A stretch of DNA of 14,824 nt from contig DHIZ01000280.1 of assembly GCA_002404055.1 (NCBI GenBank), forward strand, positions 1-14,824. Direction: 5' to 3'. The notes under the pieces were generated by a model that saw nothing but the letters and a program-made list of their open reading frames with translations, was not told where the DNA came from and did not search any database. The stretch comes from Chloroflexi bacterium UBA4733. GTDB lineage: Bacteria; Chloroflexota; UBA4733. Shown here piece after piece: positions 1-6,226 of this stretch; position 1 is the stretch's first letter; each line of letters starts with the position of its first letter. Both the position numbers and the translations under genes were made by a program.

Positions 1-803
1 CGAATAGTCCCACGGCAACGGCGACATCGGCGCCATCGTCGAATAGTAATCCTCCCGCCACGAATACGCCAACCTCGGTCCCTGCTGCTGCCGCCGCCAC
101 TGCCACGGCAGTGACGACAACGGCCAACACCTCGTCCACAAGCACGACGACCAGCACGAGTACCGGCGTTGGCGCCATTACCTCATCGTCCACGAGTGTG
201 ACGAGCGCCACGTCCACCACCAGTAACGTCACGACGACCGCATCGGTGAGCGCTAAAGTCTCGACTACGACGCCGCCTATCGTCTCCTCGGTCAATGGCG
301 TGCCGGTTTCGGTCGTTGTTGGCGTCACGCCGTCGATTGCCGGGTCTGTCACTGTCCAGACCACGACTGTGGGTGGCGCTCCAGCGGTGGTAATCACCGC
401 GCCCACCGGAGGTACGATAGTAGCAACAGTAGCGACCATCTCCGGGGCCAGCCAGGGTAACAGCGTGACGGTGCAAGTTCGCTCCGCGATCGGCGCGGTC
501 ATTGCCTCCTGCGCAGCTACCGTGGGAGCCAACGGCAACGTCGCCATCCCCACATCCTGCCAGGTCCCGGGCTCGACTATCACCCTGGTCCTCGGCGCCA
601 GCCAGACGGCCGGGGCAGCCCCCGCAGCAGTTGGGCAGGTCCCATCGAAGCCGGCGGCAAGCCGCCCAGCCGCGGCGCAGTTGCCGGCGCAACTGCCGAA
701 GACCGGTGCGGGAGGCGGAGCAGACCAGTGGTTGCTGCTCATCCTGCCGCTGCTCGTCCTGACCGGCGGCGCGGTATTCGCCCGGAAGAAGGCAGGGCGC
801 TAA
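1..803 (+). CDS. LPXTG-anchored Ser/Thr-rich surface protein (3' part only)
   Basis: The reading frame is open from position 3 to the TAA at 801-803, so the gene starts left of the window; about 266 residues are visible. The first 95 or so are almost only T, S, A, N and P, a likely glycosylated stalk. A more ordered beta-rich stretch follows (about nt 270-600), containing two cysteines. The C-terminus is a textbook sortase signal: LPKTG (nt 693-707), a short glycine-rich spacer, a hydrophobic segment (about nt 726-768) and the basic tail ARKKAGR. The motif is preceded by a partial echo, QLPA-QLPK. Known for the family: sortase cleaves between T and G and attaches the protein to the cell wall. 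Inferred: a stalk or adhesin-like exported protein; its N-terminal function cannot be seen. A strong terminator follows directly. Confidence 0.85.
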   Translation, partial: NSPTATATSAPSSNSNPPATNTPTSVPAAAAATATAVTTTANTSSTSTTTSTSTGVGAITSSSTSVTSATSTTSNVTTTASVSAKVSTTTPPIVSSVNGVPVSVVVGVTPSIAGSVTVQTTTVGGAPAVVITAPTGGTIVATVATISGASQGNSVTVQVRSAIGAVIASCAATVGANGNVAIPTSCQVPGSTITLVLGASQTAGAAPAAVGQVPSKPAASRPAAAQLPAQLPKTGAGGGADQWLLLILPLLVLTGGAVFARKKAGR

Positions 804-816
804 CCGTCCGCTCGCG

Positions 817-869
817 AGGCCCCGGCAAGGGAACGGCGTGACGTTCCTATGCCGGGGCCTTTCGTTTTT
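817..869 (+). terminator. Intrinsic terminator of the LPXTG gene
   Basis: An 11-bp perfect stem pairs AGGCCCCGGCA (817-827) with TGCCGGGGCCT (850-860), with an inner GGAACG/CGTTCC pairing (830-835/842-847). A T-rich tail follows (860-869, interrupted by CG). It lies 13 nt after the stop codon of the LPXTG gene. The other strand has no T-run after the hairpin, so it acts mainly in the plus direction and separates this gene from the convergent regulator gene. Confidence 0.9.
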
Positions 870-889
870 CGGCGCAATCTCCGGGCGCC

Positions 890-2056
890 CTACAAGGGCA
901 ACTCGCTGAGCGGGCGTCCCTGTTGCACCTGCTGCAGCGACCCCCGGCAATGCTCGGCCGTGCGTTGCCGCCCGGCAATGGTCGCCAGTTCCAGCCCCCC
1001 GAGCAGGCTGGCCTCGGCCTGTTCCAGATCGCAGTCACTGCCGGCCAGCGCGGAGAGATGCCCGCTGGAACGGTAGAGTAATGCCTGGAGGTGTGTATCC
1101 TCCATACCGGCTTGCGCTGTCGCCTGGTCATAGGCCAGCCAGGCGAGGCGCATTGCTGCCCATGCTTCGTCTTTCCCATGCTGGGGCAGCGATGCCAGAT
1201 TGCCCGTGATCCCCTGGCAGACGACGCAGACGGTAGCCGGCGCGACTATGCCCTGCTCCACCGTCGCGTAGATAGCATGCAACGTCGTATCGAAGCCCCC
1301 GATATCACCGACCCGTCTGGCGAGCGCCGCCTGAACGCGCAGGGCATTGAGGCGCCGGTCGGGGTCGCGCATGGCGGCCGCGCCGGACGCCAGGGCCAGG
1401 CCGGCGGCAAACAACCGAGGATTGTTCGAGACCAGATGGGCATCAGCGCGGCGGAACAAGGCTCGCGCCCGGTACTCGCTCTGCTCGAAGGACAGCGACG
1501 TCTCGATAAGCCGTTCCATCCGGTAGTACAGCGCGCGAACGGGGCCGAACGCCTCGCGCCCTGCCATCTCGATGTGCAAGGCCGCCTGGAGATCGTAGGC
1601 CTCGAACAGCAGGGCCGCTGCCTCGACATCGTGCGGTTGCAACGCAAGCAGTGACTGCAAGTCAGAGGCCAGTCGTTCGGCCACCGCCATTGCCTCCGTC
1701 AGGCGCCCCAGCTTGCGCAAGGCCTCGGCGGCGACGATGCGCCCCTGCAAGATGCCGCTTCCCGCCTCCAGATGCCCGATGCGCCACGCCAGATGCTGCT
1801 GGAGCGGTCGGAGTCTCTCGTTCTGCTGATCAACCTGCACGTTCGCTTCGACCAGCACATCGTGCAGCCTTAGGCCGAGCGCGGCGCAGATCGGCAGGAG
1901 CCGGCTAAAATGCCGGCTGGAGCTGGTCGACGCCGCTTCGGTTTCAGCCACCGCCTGTTGCGACAGGCCAGCGCGCCGCCCGACATCCTCCTGCCGCAGT
2001 TGCAACCGGAGACGCCGCCGCTTGAGAACCTGGCCGACCGAAAGTTGGTTGTCCAC
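890..2056 (-). CDS. XRE-family transcriptional regulator with helical C-terminal domain
   Basis: The 388-residue product begins with a helix-turn-helix of the Cro/C1 (XRE) type at residues 6-70: VGQVLKRRRLRLQLRQEDV, then RRAGLSQQAVAETE, then the closing LLPICAALGLRLHDVL. The rest is alanine/leucine-rich and helical, resembling TPR-like sensor regions fused to XRE domains, but no clean TPR consensus can be read, so the ligand is unknown. I chose GTG 2056 because GAGGTG (about 2062-2067 on this strand) lies 5-6 nt upstream and the HTH starts right after it. The frame is open further upstream, to an ATG at 2236, but that extension reads like untranslated DNA. The gene diverges from the giant secreted-protein gene at 2294 and converges with the LPXTG gene, so it could regulate either; this is inferred from position only. 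Confidence 0.8.
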   Translation of the reverse strand: MDNQLSVGQVLKRRRLRLQLRQEDVGRRAGLSQQAVAETEAASTSSSRHFSRLLPICAALGLRLHDVLVEANVQVDQQNERLRPLQQHLAWRIGHLEAGSGILQGRIVAAEALRKLGRLTEAMAVAERLASDLQSLLALQPHDVEAAALLFEAYDLQAALHIEMAGREAFGPVRALYYRMERLIETSLSFEQSEYRARALFRRADAHLVSNNPRLFAAGLALASGAAAMRDPDRRLNALRVQAALARRVGDIGGFDTTLHAIYATVEQGIVAPATVCVVCQGITGNLASLPQHGKDEAWAAMRLAWLAYDQATAQAGMEDTHLQALLYRSSGHLSALAGSDCDLEQAEASLLGGLELATIAGRQRTAEHCRGSLQQVQQGRPLSELPL

Positions 2057-2293
2057 TGTGGTCACCTCGCCTACACAGGATTCCTGTTTGCTAACCGAGG
2101 GGTCGTTAGGTACTATAGCCGTAACTCGCGTGCAACGGGAGGACGGGGAACACTTTCGGGTTGTTTCTACGAAATGTGCCGTCTGCTGGTCGTGGGCGTG
2201 TAGTCGGCTGCCTTTGAGGATCGAAACGCCGGGCACGACGTGCGGGCGCGGCGAAAAGGGTAGATGGTACCGACAAATTGTTTGGAGTCGACC
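2057..2293. promoter_or_regulatory. Divergent intergenic region between regulator and giant secreted-protein gene
   Basis: This 237-nt stretch must carry the control signals of both divergent genes. It contains the ACAGGATTCCTGT palindrome (2075-2087), a TATAGT hexamer on the minus strand (2112-2117) and a second palindrome, GCACG-A-CGTGC (2233-2243), about 50 nt before the plus-strand start. GGAG (2284-2287) lies 6 nt before ATG 2294 and is the likely ribosome-binding site. I did not find a convincing sigma-70 promoter for the plus-strand gene. Confidence 0.45.
2075..2087. promoter_or_regulatory. 13-bp palindrome, candidate operator of the XRE gene
   Basis: ACAGGA-T-TCCTGT is a perfect palindrome around one central base. 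It lies 19-31 nt upstream of the GTG start of the XRE gene, downstream of a -10-like TATAGT on the minus strand (2112-2117). No convincing -35 sits at the right spacing from that hexamer. XRE regulators commonly bind short palindromes and repress their own genes, so an autoregulatory operator is a reasonable inference. Confidence 0.4.
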
Positions 2294-5200
2294 ATGAGCG
2301 TAAAGGGTCCGTGCCGAGTTTTACTTTTTGTGACACTCATGACGATACAGTTATTCGCCGGAACGGCCCTGCCGTCTGCCACGTCTCGTGCAGAGGCGTC
2401 AACACCTGTCATGCACAGTTCCTCCCTTCAGCAGGCGATCAGTTTCCCTGCAATCGGAGGCCGAAGCCTTTTGCTTGCGGCTGTCTCCCGAAACTGTAGC
2501 AATCCCTCGGCGCTGGGGCTTCGCGACCGGATTCTGTGCAACGCTGAACGATACCTGAACCCGAATGTGAAATCCGACTACAGTCAAGAGCCAAACTTAC
2601 GACAAGGACAAATCGACGCCAATCAGCACCCCAGCTTCGACTGTAGCGGCTTCATTTACTCCCTGTTTGTAAACAACGGTGCCCGTCAATTTGTAGGTGG
2701 TGTTCGCAAATATGCTCCTGGAACGACCGACAGCGATGCCACTGAGCCGGGCTACTGGCAGATCTATAGCAAGGCACCTCAGGATCCTACCCTCCCTTTT
2801 AGCATCATCGTGAATCCCGGCTCCGACGTTCAACCGCAGGATGGTGACCTGATCCTGTATTCTTCGGATAACCGGTCTGATCCGGAGCACGTTGGCATCT
2901 ACGACGCATCGCTAGGTTCGTCCGGCATGTTGATAAGTGCGTGGAGCGCGGATTGGGATCCGCATGCTATCGGTGAAACTCCCTTGCACAAGGCTGGGGG
3001 GAACAACAACGTAATACGTGCGATCGTGTCCCCAAAGTATGACGCTTGGTCTTCGCCGCAGTCATCACTCAACTCCGACGTCTTCACTGGTACCAATCAA
3101 ACTAGCAAGGTGATTTCTGAACACATCAGAATCAACGGCCCGTTCTTCTCGCCGCTGTGGCTGATGCACTTCCAGACGCAGAGCTCTGGAGTTCAGAAAG
3201 CGGTAATCACCAGTGACTCGGATGGACATACTGTTCTCACTTTATCTGCAGCAGATGAACAGTATGCACTCCTGTCTGTCGGCGACTACACCGTAACATT
3301 GACCGTTGCTCCCGACTTCGCCGCGAATCCATGGGACCTCTTCGGCTATGCGTATTGGCCCGTTGATATCGCCTTTGCTGACGATGCACCTGCACCGACG
3401 AATCCACCATCACTGCCATCTACGCCTCCTCAGATTCCTACGCTCGCTCCAGTACAAGGCGACCCGGGCTGGATTGTAAGTGATAACCCGGGCGGCAGCG
3501 GACAGTTGTCCCCCGGCGGTACCTGGATCTCCCCTGCTGACGGAATGACGGCAGCCGGCACGCTTCACTTTGCAGCGCACGCCTATCCATCCAATGGCGG
3601 CCCGGCCATTGATCACGTCAACTTCACCGCCCAACCACCAGGTGGCAACTGGTTCGTGGTGTGCCAGGTCAGCCAGCCATCGCACGACGATGTCTACGAG
3701 TGCGATGGGGATATGAGCAACATCGCGGCAGGCAATGTCCAGATCAGCTTTGATGTGTACGACCGCGCCGGGAACAAGAACCTGGCCCCCAATGGCACTC
3801 GGACGGTCATCAACTCGCCGCAGGGTGGGACGGGCAACGGCGGCGGCCAGCCTGGCAGTGGCGGCGGCGCAGGCCAGTCGTCGAGTCTGGCTGTCGATGT
3901 CACTCCCGGCTCGGTACAGGCGGGCGCCTCCGTCACGGTCCACGCGACGTCCTCCGACTCCAGCTACAACACCATCCGCGTGACCCTGCCGTGCGGCTCG
4001 CCGCCGACGTACGAGCTGGGAGCGCCGGAAGTCAGCTTCACCTGGTCTACCGCCGGGTGTCAGGCCGGCGGTCAGACGGTCACGGCGCAGGCGCGCACGA
4101 GCAGCGACCCGCAGTGGGCAAATGCCATCGCCACCTCGGGAGTCGTCACCATCACGGGCGGGTCCGCGGGCAACTCCCCGAGCGTGCGCCTCAGCTTCTC
4201 CCCCGGTTCGGCCCAATCCGGCAGCTCGGTGACGGTGACCGCCCAGTCGTCCGACCCTAGCTACAACACGGTCCGGGTCACCGTCCCCTGCGGCGCCTTC
4301 CCGCCCTCGCATCAATACGAGACGGGCGCGCCGACCGTGACCTTCAACTGGGCCACCGACGGCTGCCCCGCCGGGACGCAGAACGTGATCGCCCAGGCCC
4401 GCCAGAGCGGCGACGTCAACTGGACCAGCGCCATCTCGACCGCCGCCGGCTTCAGCCTCAGCCCCGCCCCGCCGACACCGACGCCGGTCGCGCCCCCGCC
4501 GGTCGCGCGCTCCTACATCCGCTGCGGCCCGGGGTATCTCTTCTCCGGGTGCTCCGCGAACGGCGAGTACGGCGACGGCCCGACCGACACCGCCTGGCAT
4601 GGGGCCGACGGCGACCTCACCACGCAGTGGAGCAGCCTCGAACACCTCAACTCTTACTGGCAGGCGACCTTCCAGGCGGCGGTCCCGGTGAGCCAGGTTT
4701 CGATCTGGGGCCGGGGCGGCGGCGACACCCTCTCCGGCCAGTTGCAGTTTAGCGACGGCTCCACGGTTGACTTCGGGACGCTGAACGGCGACGGCTGCCG
4801 GCGCTCGATCAGCTTCCCGACCCGGACCACGACCTTCGTCCGCTTCCAGGTCACGGGCATGGGCAATCGCAACACCACCGGCTTCCGCGACATCGAGGCT
4901 TACAAGGATGTGCTGTACCCCGACGGCGACAGCTGCTCGGCGGGCGGCCCGCTGCCGGCCTATACGCCCCCGACGGCGACGCCCACCGCCACGCCGACCC
5001 CCACACCAACCGCGACGGTAACGCCCACGGAGTCTCCAACTCCCGTTAGCACGCCGACCACCTGCTTCACTGGCGCCGTCTCCTCGCGGCAGAACCTCGT
5101 GGGTGGCGCCTTGACGATTTCCGGTGTGGCTGCGCCTATTGGAACCAGGGTGACGGCGAGCTATAACGGCGCGCTCATCGGCTGCGGTCTGACGACCGGC

Positions 5201-5932
5201 AGCGGCGTCTACTTGCTACAGGTGAACGGCGCCGACGGTACAGCGGGTGCCGCCGCCTACCCGGCGGCTGGCCAGTCGTACCAGCTTGCCATCAACGGCG
5301 TCACTGCCGGAATCGTTCCGAGCGCCATCCCGTTTGTCGCCCCGAGCGGCAGCCTGCCCGTGGCGTTTGTCAGTCTCGACGTGACCCAGGGAACGGCCAC
5401 AGAAACGATCACGCTCTCCGTCGGCTGGCACCTGTTCAGCTTCACGGTGCAGCCTTCATCGACCACGCTGGCCGATGTCCTACACTCCCTGGCGGGCCAC
5501 TTCGATATCGTATTAGGCTTTGATGCTGCCCAGGGCGGGGCGGAGAGCTACTTTACCGCTGCCAATATGGCGCCCTTCAACACCCTCACCGACCTCAAGC
5601 CCTTGCGCGGCTACTGGATTCACCTCACGTCGGACGCCACCCTGACCATCACCGGTACGCCGCCCGACCCCAGTGCGGCGCTGACGCTCACACCCGGCTG
5701 GAATCTGGTTGGCTTCGCCGGAACTACCGATACCGACCTTGTTACGTCGCTCAGCCCGCTCGGCGCCAACTACGACGAGGTCCTGAGTTTTGATCCAGCC
5801 CTGGGCGGCGCCCTCAGCTACTTCCGCGATCAGGCGCACCGGATGTTCAACAACCTCGATCACTTCCAACCACACCACGGCTACTGGATTCACGTCCCAG
5901 CCACCACCGCACAGACATGGGCGGCACGCTGA
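2294..5932 (+). CDS. Giant secreted NlpC/P60-like / Ig / discoidin-like mosaic protein
   Basis: The product has 1212 residues. ATG 2294 is preferred over ATG 2264 because GGAG lies 6 nt upstream and a signal peptide follows at once (basic MSVKGPCR, hydrophobic core, likely cut after AEA, residue 35). In order: an NlpC/P60-like peptidase domain (about 70-255) with DCSGF (Cys117) and EHVGIY (His199) after the usual 'QDGDLI' strand, the third catalytic residue being unclear; an Ig-like domain (about 407-506); two tandem beta domains (about 529-621 and 628-722), each with a C...C pair; a discoidin/F5-8C-like domain (about 739-872); a TP-rich linker (891-921); a beta domain with two cysteines (924-1030); and two copies of a GW-LFSF...GYWIH module (1036-1125, 1130-1212). 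NlpC/P60 enzymes usually cut peptidoglycan peptides, so wall remodelling or a surface role is inferred. There is no LPXTG motif. The next giant gene follows 114 nt later and shares its C-terminal half-architecture. Confidence 0.85.
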   Translation: MSVKGPCRVLLFVTLMTIQLFAGTALPSATSRAEASTPVMHSSSLQQAISFPAIGGRSLLLAAVSRNCSNPSALGLRDRILCNAERYLNPNVKSDYSQEPNLRQGQIDANQHPSFDCSGFIYSLFVNNGARQFVGGVRKYAPGTTDSDATEPGYWQIYSKAPQDPTLPFSIIVNPGSDVQPQDGDLILYSSDNRSDPEHVGIYDASLGSSGMLISAWSADWDPHAIGETPLHKAGGNNNVIRAIVSPKYDAWSSPQSSLNSDVFTGTNQTSKVISEHIRINGPFFSPLWLMHFQTQSSGVQKAVITSDSDGHTVLTLSAADEQYALLSVGDYTVTLTVAPDFAANPWDLFGYAYWPVDIAFADDAPAPTNPPSLPSTPPQIPTLAPVQGDPGWIVSDNPGGSGQLSPGGTWISPADGMTAAGTLHFAAHAYPSNGGPAIDHVNFTAQPPGGNWFVVCQVSQPSHDDVYECDGDMSNIAAGNVQISFDVYDRAGNKNLAPNGTRTVINSPQGGTGNGGGQPGSGGGAGQSSSLAVDVTPGSVQAGASVTVHATSSDSSYNTIRVTLPCGSPPTYELGAPEVSFTWSTAGCQAGGQTVTAQARTSSDPQWANAIATSGVVTITGGSAGNSPSVRLSFSPGSAQSGSSVTVTAQSSDPSYNTVRVTVPCGAFPPSHQYETGAPTVTFNWATDGCPAGTQNVIAQARQSGDVNWTSAISTAAGFSLSPAPPTPTPVAPPPVARSYIRCGPGYLFSGCSANGEYGDGPTDTAWHGADGDLTTQWSSLEHLNSYWQATFQAAVPVSQVSIWGRGGGDTLSGQLQFSDGSTVDFGTLNGDGCRRSISFPTRTTTFVRFQVTGMGNRNTTGFRDIEAYKDVLYPDGDSCSAGGPLPAYTPPTATPTATPTPTPTATVTPTESPTPVSTPTTCFTGAVSSRQNLVGGALTISGVAAPIGTRVTASYNGALIGCGLTTGSGVYLLQVNGADGTAGAAAYPAAGQSYQLAINGVTAGIVPSAIPFVAPSGSLPVAFVSLDVTQGTATETITLSVGWHLFSFTVQPSSTTLADVLHSLAGHFDIVLGFDAAQGGAESYFTAANMAPFNTLTDLKPLRGYWIHLTSDATLTITGTPPDPSAALTLTPGWNLVGFAGTTDTDLVTSLSPLGANYDEVLSFDPALGGALSYFRDQAHRMFNNLDHFQPHHGYWIHVPATTAQTWAAR
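3880..4461 (+). repeat. Tandem pair of about 95-residue cysteine-containing beta domains
   Basis: Within the first giant protein, two adjacent domains are clearly duplicated. Both have a 'SPGSxQxGxSVTV' start, then SYNT-IRV or SYNT-VRV, a 'PCG' cysteine, a 'GC-AG' cysteine and a 'QAR' strand before the end. The conserved C...C pair suggests a disulfide in each domain. The sequences have diverged, so the duplication is not recent. Confidence 0.75.
4966..5058 (+). repeat. TP-rich linker of the first giant protein
   Basis: About 30 residues of alternating T, P and A (such as [16 protein letters not shown]) separate the discoidin-like domain from the C-terminal part. Such linkers are typical of secreted Chloroflexota proteins and are often glycosylated. 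At DNA level it is a degenerate repeat of ACG/CCG/CCC triplets. Confidence 0.8.
5402..5932 (+). repeat. Tandem GW-LVSF...GYWIH C-terminal module, first giant protein
   Basis: Two copies of about 85 residues end the protein. Each has the pattern L-x-x-GW-[HN]-L-[FV]-[SG]-F, a 'V-L-[GS]-FD' strand, 'GG-A-x-SYF', '[FM]-N-[TN]-L' and a closing 'GYWIH'. The same tandem pair ends the next giant protein (11794-12312). Similar modules are common at the ends of secreted Chloroflexota proteins; their role is not established, but being terminal in both proteins suits a sorting, anchoring or binding role. Confidence 0.75.
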
Positions 5933-6004
5933 TGCCGTGGCGGGAGGATAAAGCTGCGAGTCATCAGAGGAAGAGGTGCAGCGATGCAGCACCGTTATTC
6001 GGTT

Positions 6005-6030
6005 TGGCGTTGCCACCAACGGCAACGCCA
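6005..6030 (+). promoter_or_regulatory. Intercistronic hairpin before the second giant gene
   Basis: TGGCGTTGCC (6005-6014) pairs perfectly with GGCAACGCCA (6021-6030) around a 6-nt loop. No T-run follows, so it is not a standard terminator. It ends 2 nt before the ribosome-binding site (6033-6040), so it could stabilise the downstream message, reduce readthrough or affect ribosome access. Its role is inferred from position. Confidence 0.5.
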
Positions 6031-6032
6031 TC

Positions 6033-6040
6033 AGGTGAGG
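6033..6040 (+). promoter_or_regulatory. Ribosome-binding site that sets the original start at ATG 6047
   Basis: AGGTGAGG lies 6 nt before ATG 6047. It is the best Shine-Dalgarno match in the stretch and supports 6047 as the authentic start of the second giant gene. The only start-like codon in the downstream frame near the break, TTG 6208, has no comparably placed site; the nearest, GAGAGG at 6186-6191, is 16 nt away. Confidence 0.75.
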
Positions 6041-6046
6041 TGAACG

Positions 6047-6226
6047 ATGTCCTCATTACCATCGGTGCTGACGCGCGTCCTCATGCTGCTGATCACGGCA
6101 CTGGCCGGGGAGCCGGCATTCTCGTCAGCCTTCGCTGGTAATGCTGCACTAGTGGGTCACGCCGCAATTAAATTGGGTTTCTCACGAGAGGCGACAATCT
6201 CAGCTATTTGTCGCGTGACCCACTAG
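6047..6226 (+). pseudogene. Detached signal-peptide segment of the second giant protein
   Basis: ATG 6047 opens a 59-codon frame too short for routine gene calling. Residues 1-35 form a Sec signal peptide: MSSLPSVLTR, a hydrophobic core VLMLLITALA, then AFSSAFAGNAAL with A-x-A cleavage sites. At codon 35 (CTA, 6149-6151) the frame enters the 72-bp miniature element, reads 24 codons through it, and stops at TAG 6224-6226, which straddles the right TA duplication. If 74 nt (element plus one TA) are removed, codon 35 CTA is followed directly by GCT 6226, the frame of the large downstream protein, giving ...[15 protein letters not shown]. The restored product would have 2063 residues and an export signal. 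This is a direct reading of the sequence; that the insertion is real in the living strain assumes the assembly is correct. Confidence 0.85.
6152..6223. mobile_element. 72-bp MITE, IS630/Tc1-mariner type, inserted in a coding sequence
   Basis: The ends are perfect 11-bp inverted repeats, GTGGGTCACGC at 6152-6162 and GCGTGACCCAC at 6213-6223. The match extends imperfectly to 16 of 19 positions. The element is flanked by TA on both sides (6150-6151, 6224-6225) within CTAG, so the visible palindrome including flanks is 14 bp per arm. TA duplication and a preference for CTAG targets are known traits of IS630-family insertion. The core is AT-richer than its surroundings and encodes no transposase, so it would depend on a transposase in trans. 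No second copy is seen in the window. A simple hairpin is less likely because excision restores a gene frame exactly. Confidence 0.8.

Noticed and set aside
183..950. Minus-strand 255-codon frame opposite the LPXTG gene
   Set aside because: It overlaps a convincing LPXTG gene and its terminator, and its product is Arg/Gly-rich without domain signs.
2057..2236. N-terminal extension of the XRE regulator to ATG 2236
   Set aside because: The 60 extra residues show no domain, run through the operator-like palindrome, and a better ribosome-binding site serves GTG 2056.
3410..4645. Long minus-strand open frame (411 codons)
   Set aside because: It is antisense to the first giant gene, rich in Arg, Gly and Ala as expected for shadow frames in high-GC DNA, and resembles no known domain.
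6208..6210. TTG 6208 as the genuine start of the giant hydrolase
   Set aside because: It lies inside the MITE, lacks a well-placed ribosome-binding site, and gives a secreted-type protein with no signal peptide.
6149..6226. The 14-bp inverted repeat as an invertible DNA switch or simple terminator
   Set aside because: Inversion would keep the same length and the same junction stop, so it could not restore the gene. No T-run follows the stem. TA duplication and exact frame restoration on removal fit an inserted element better.
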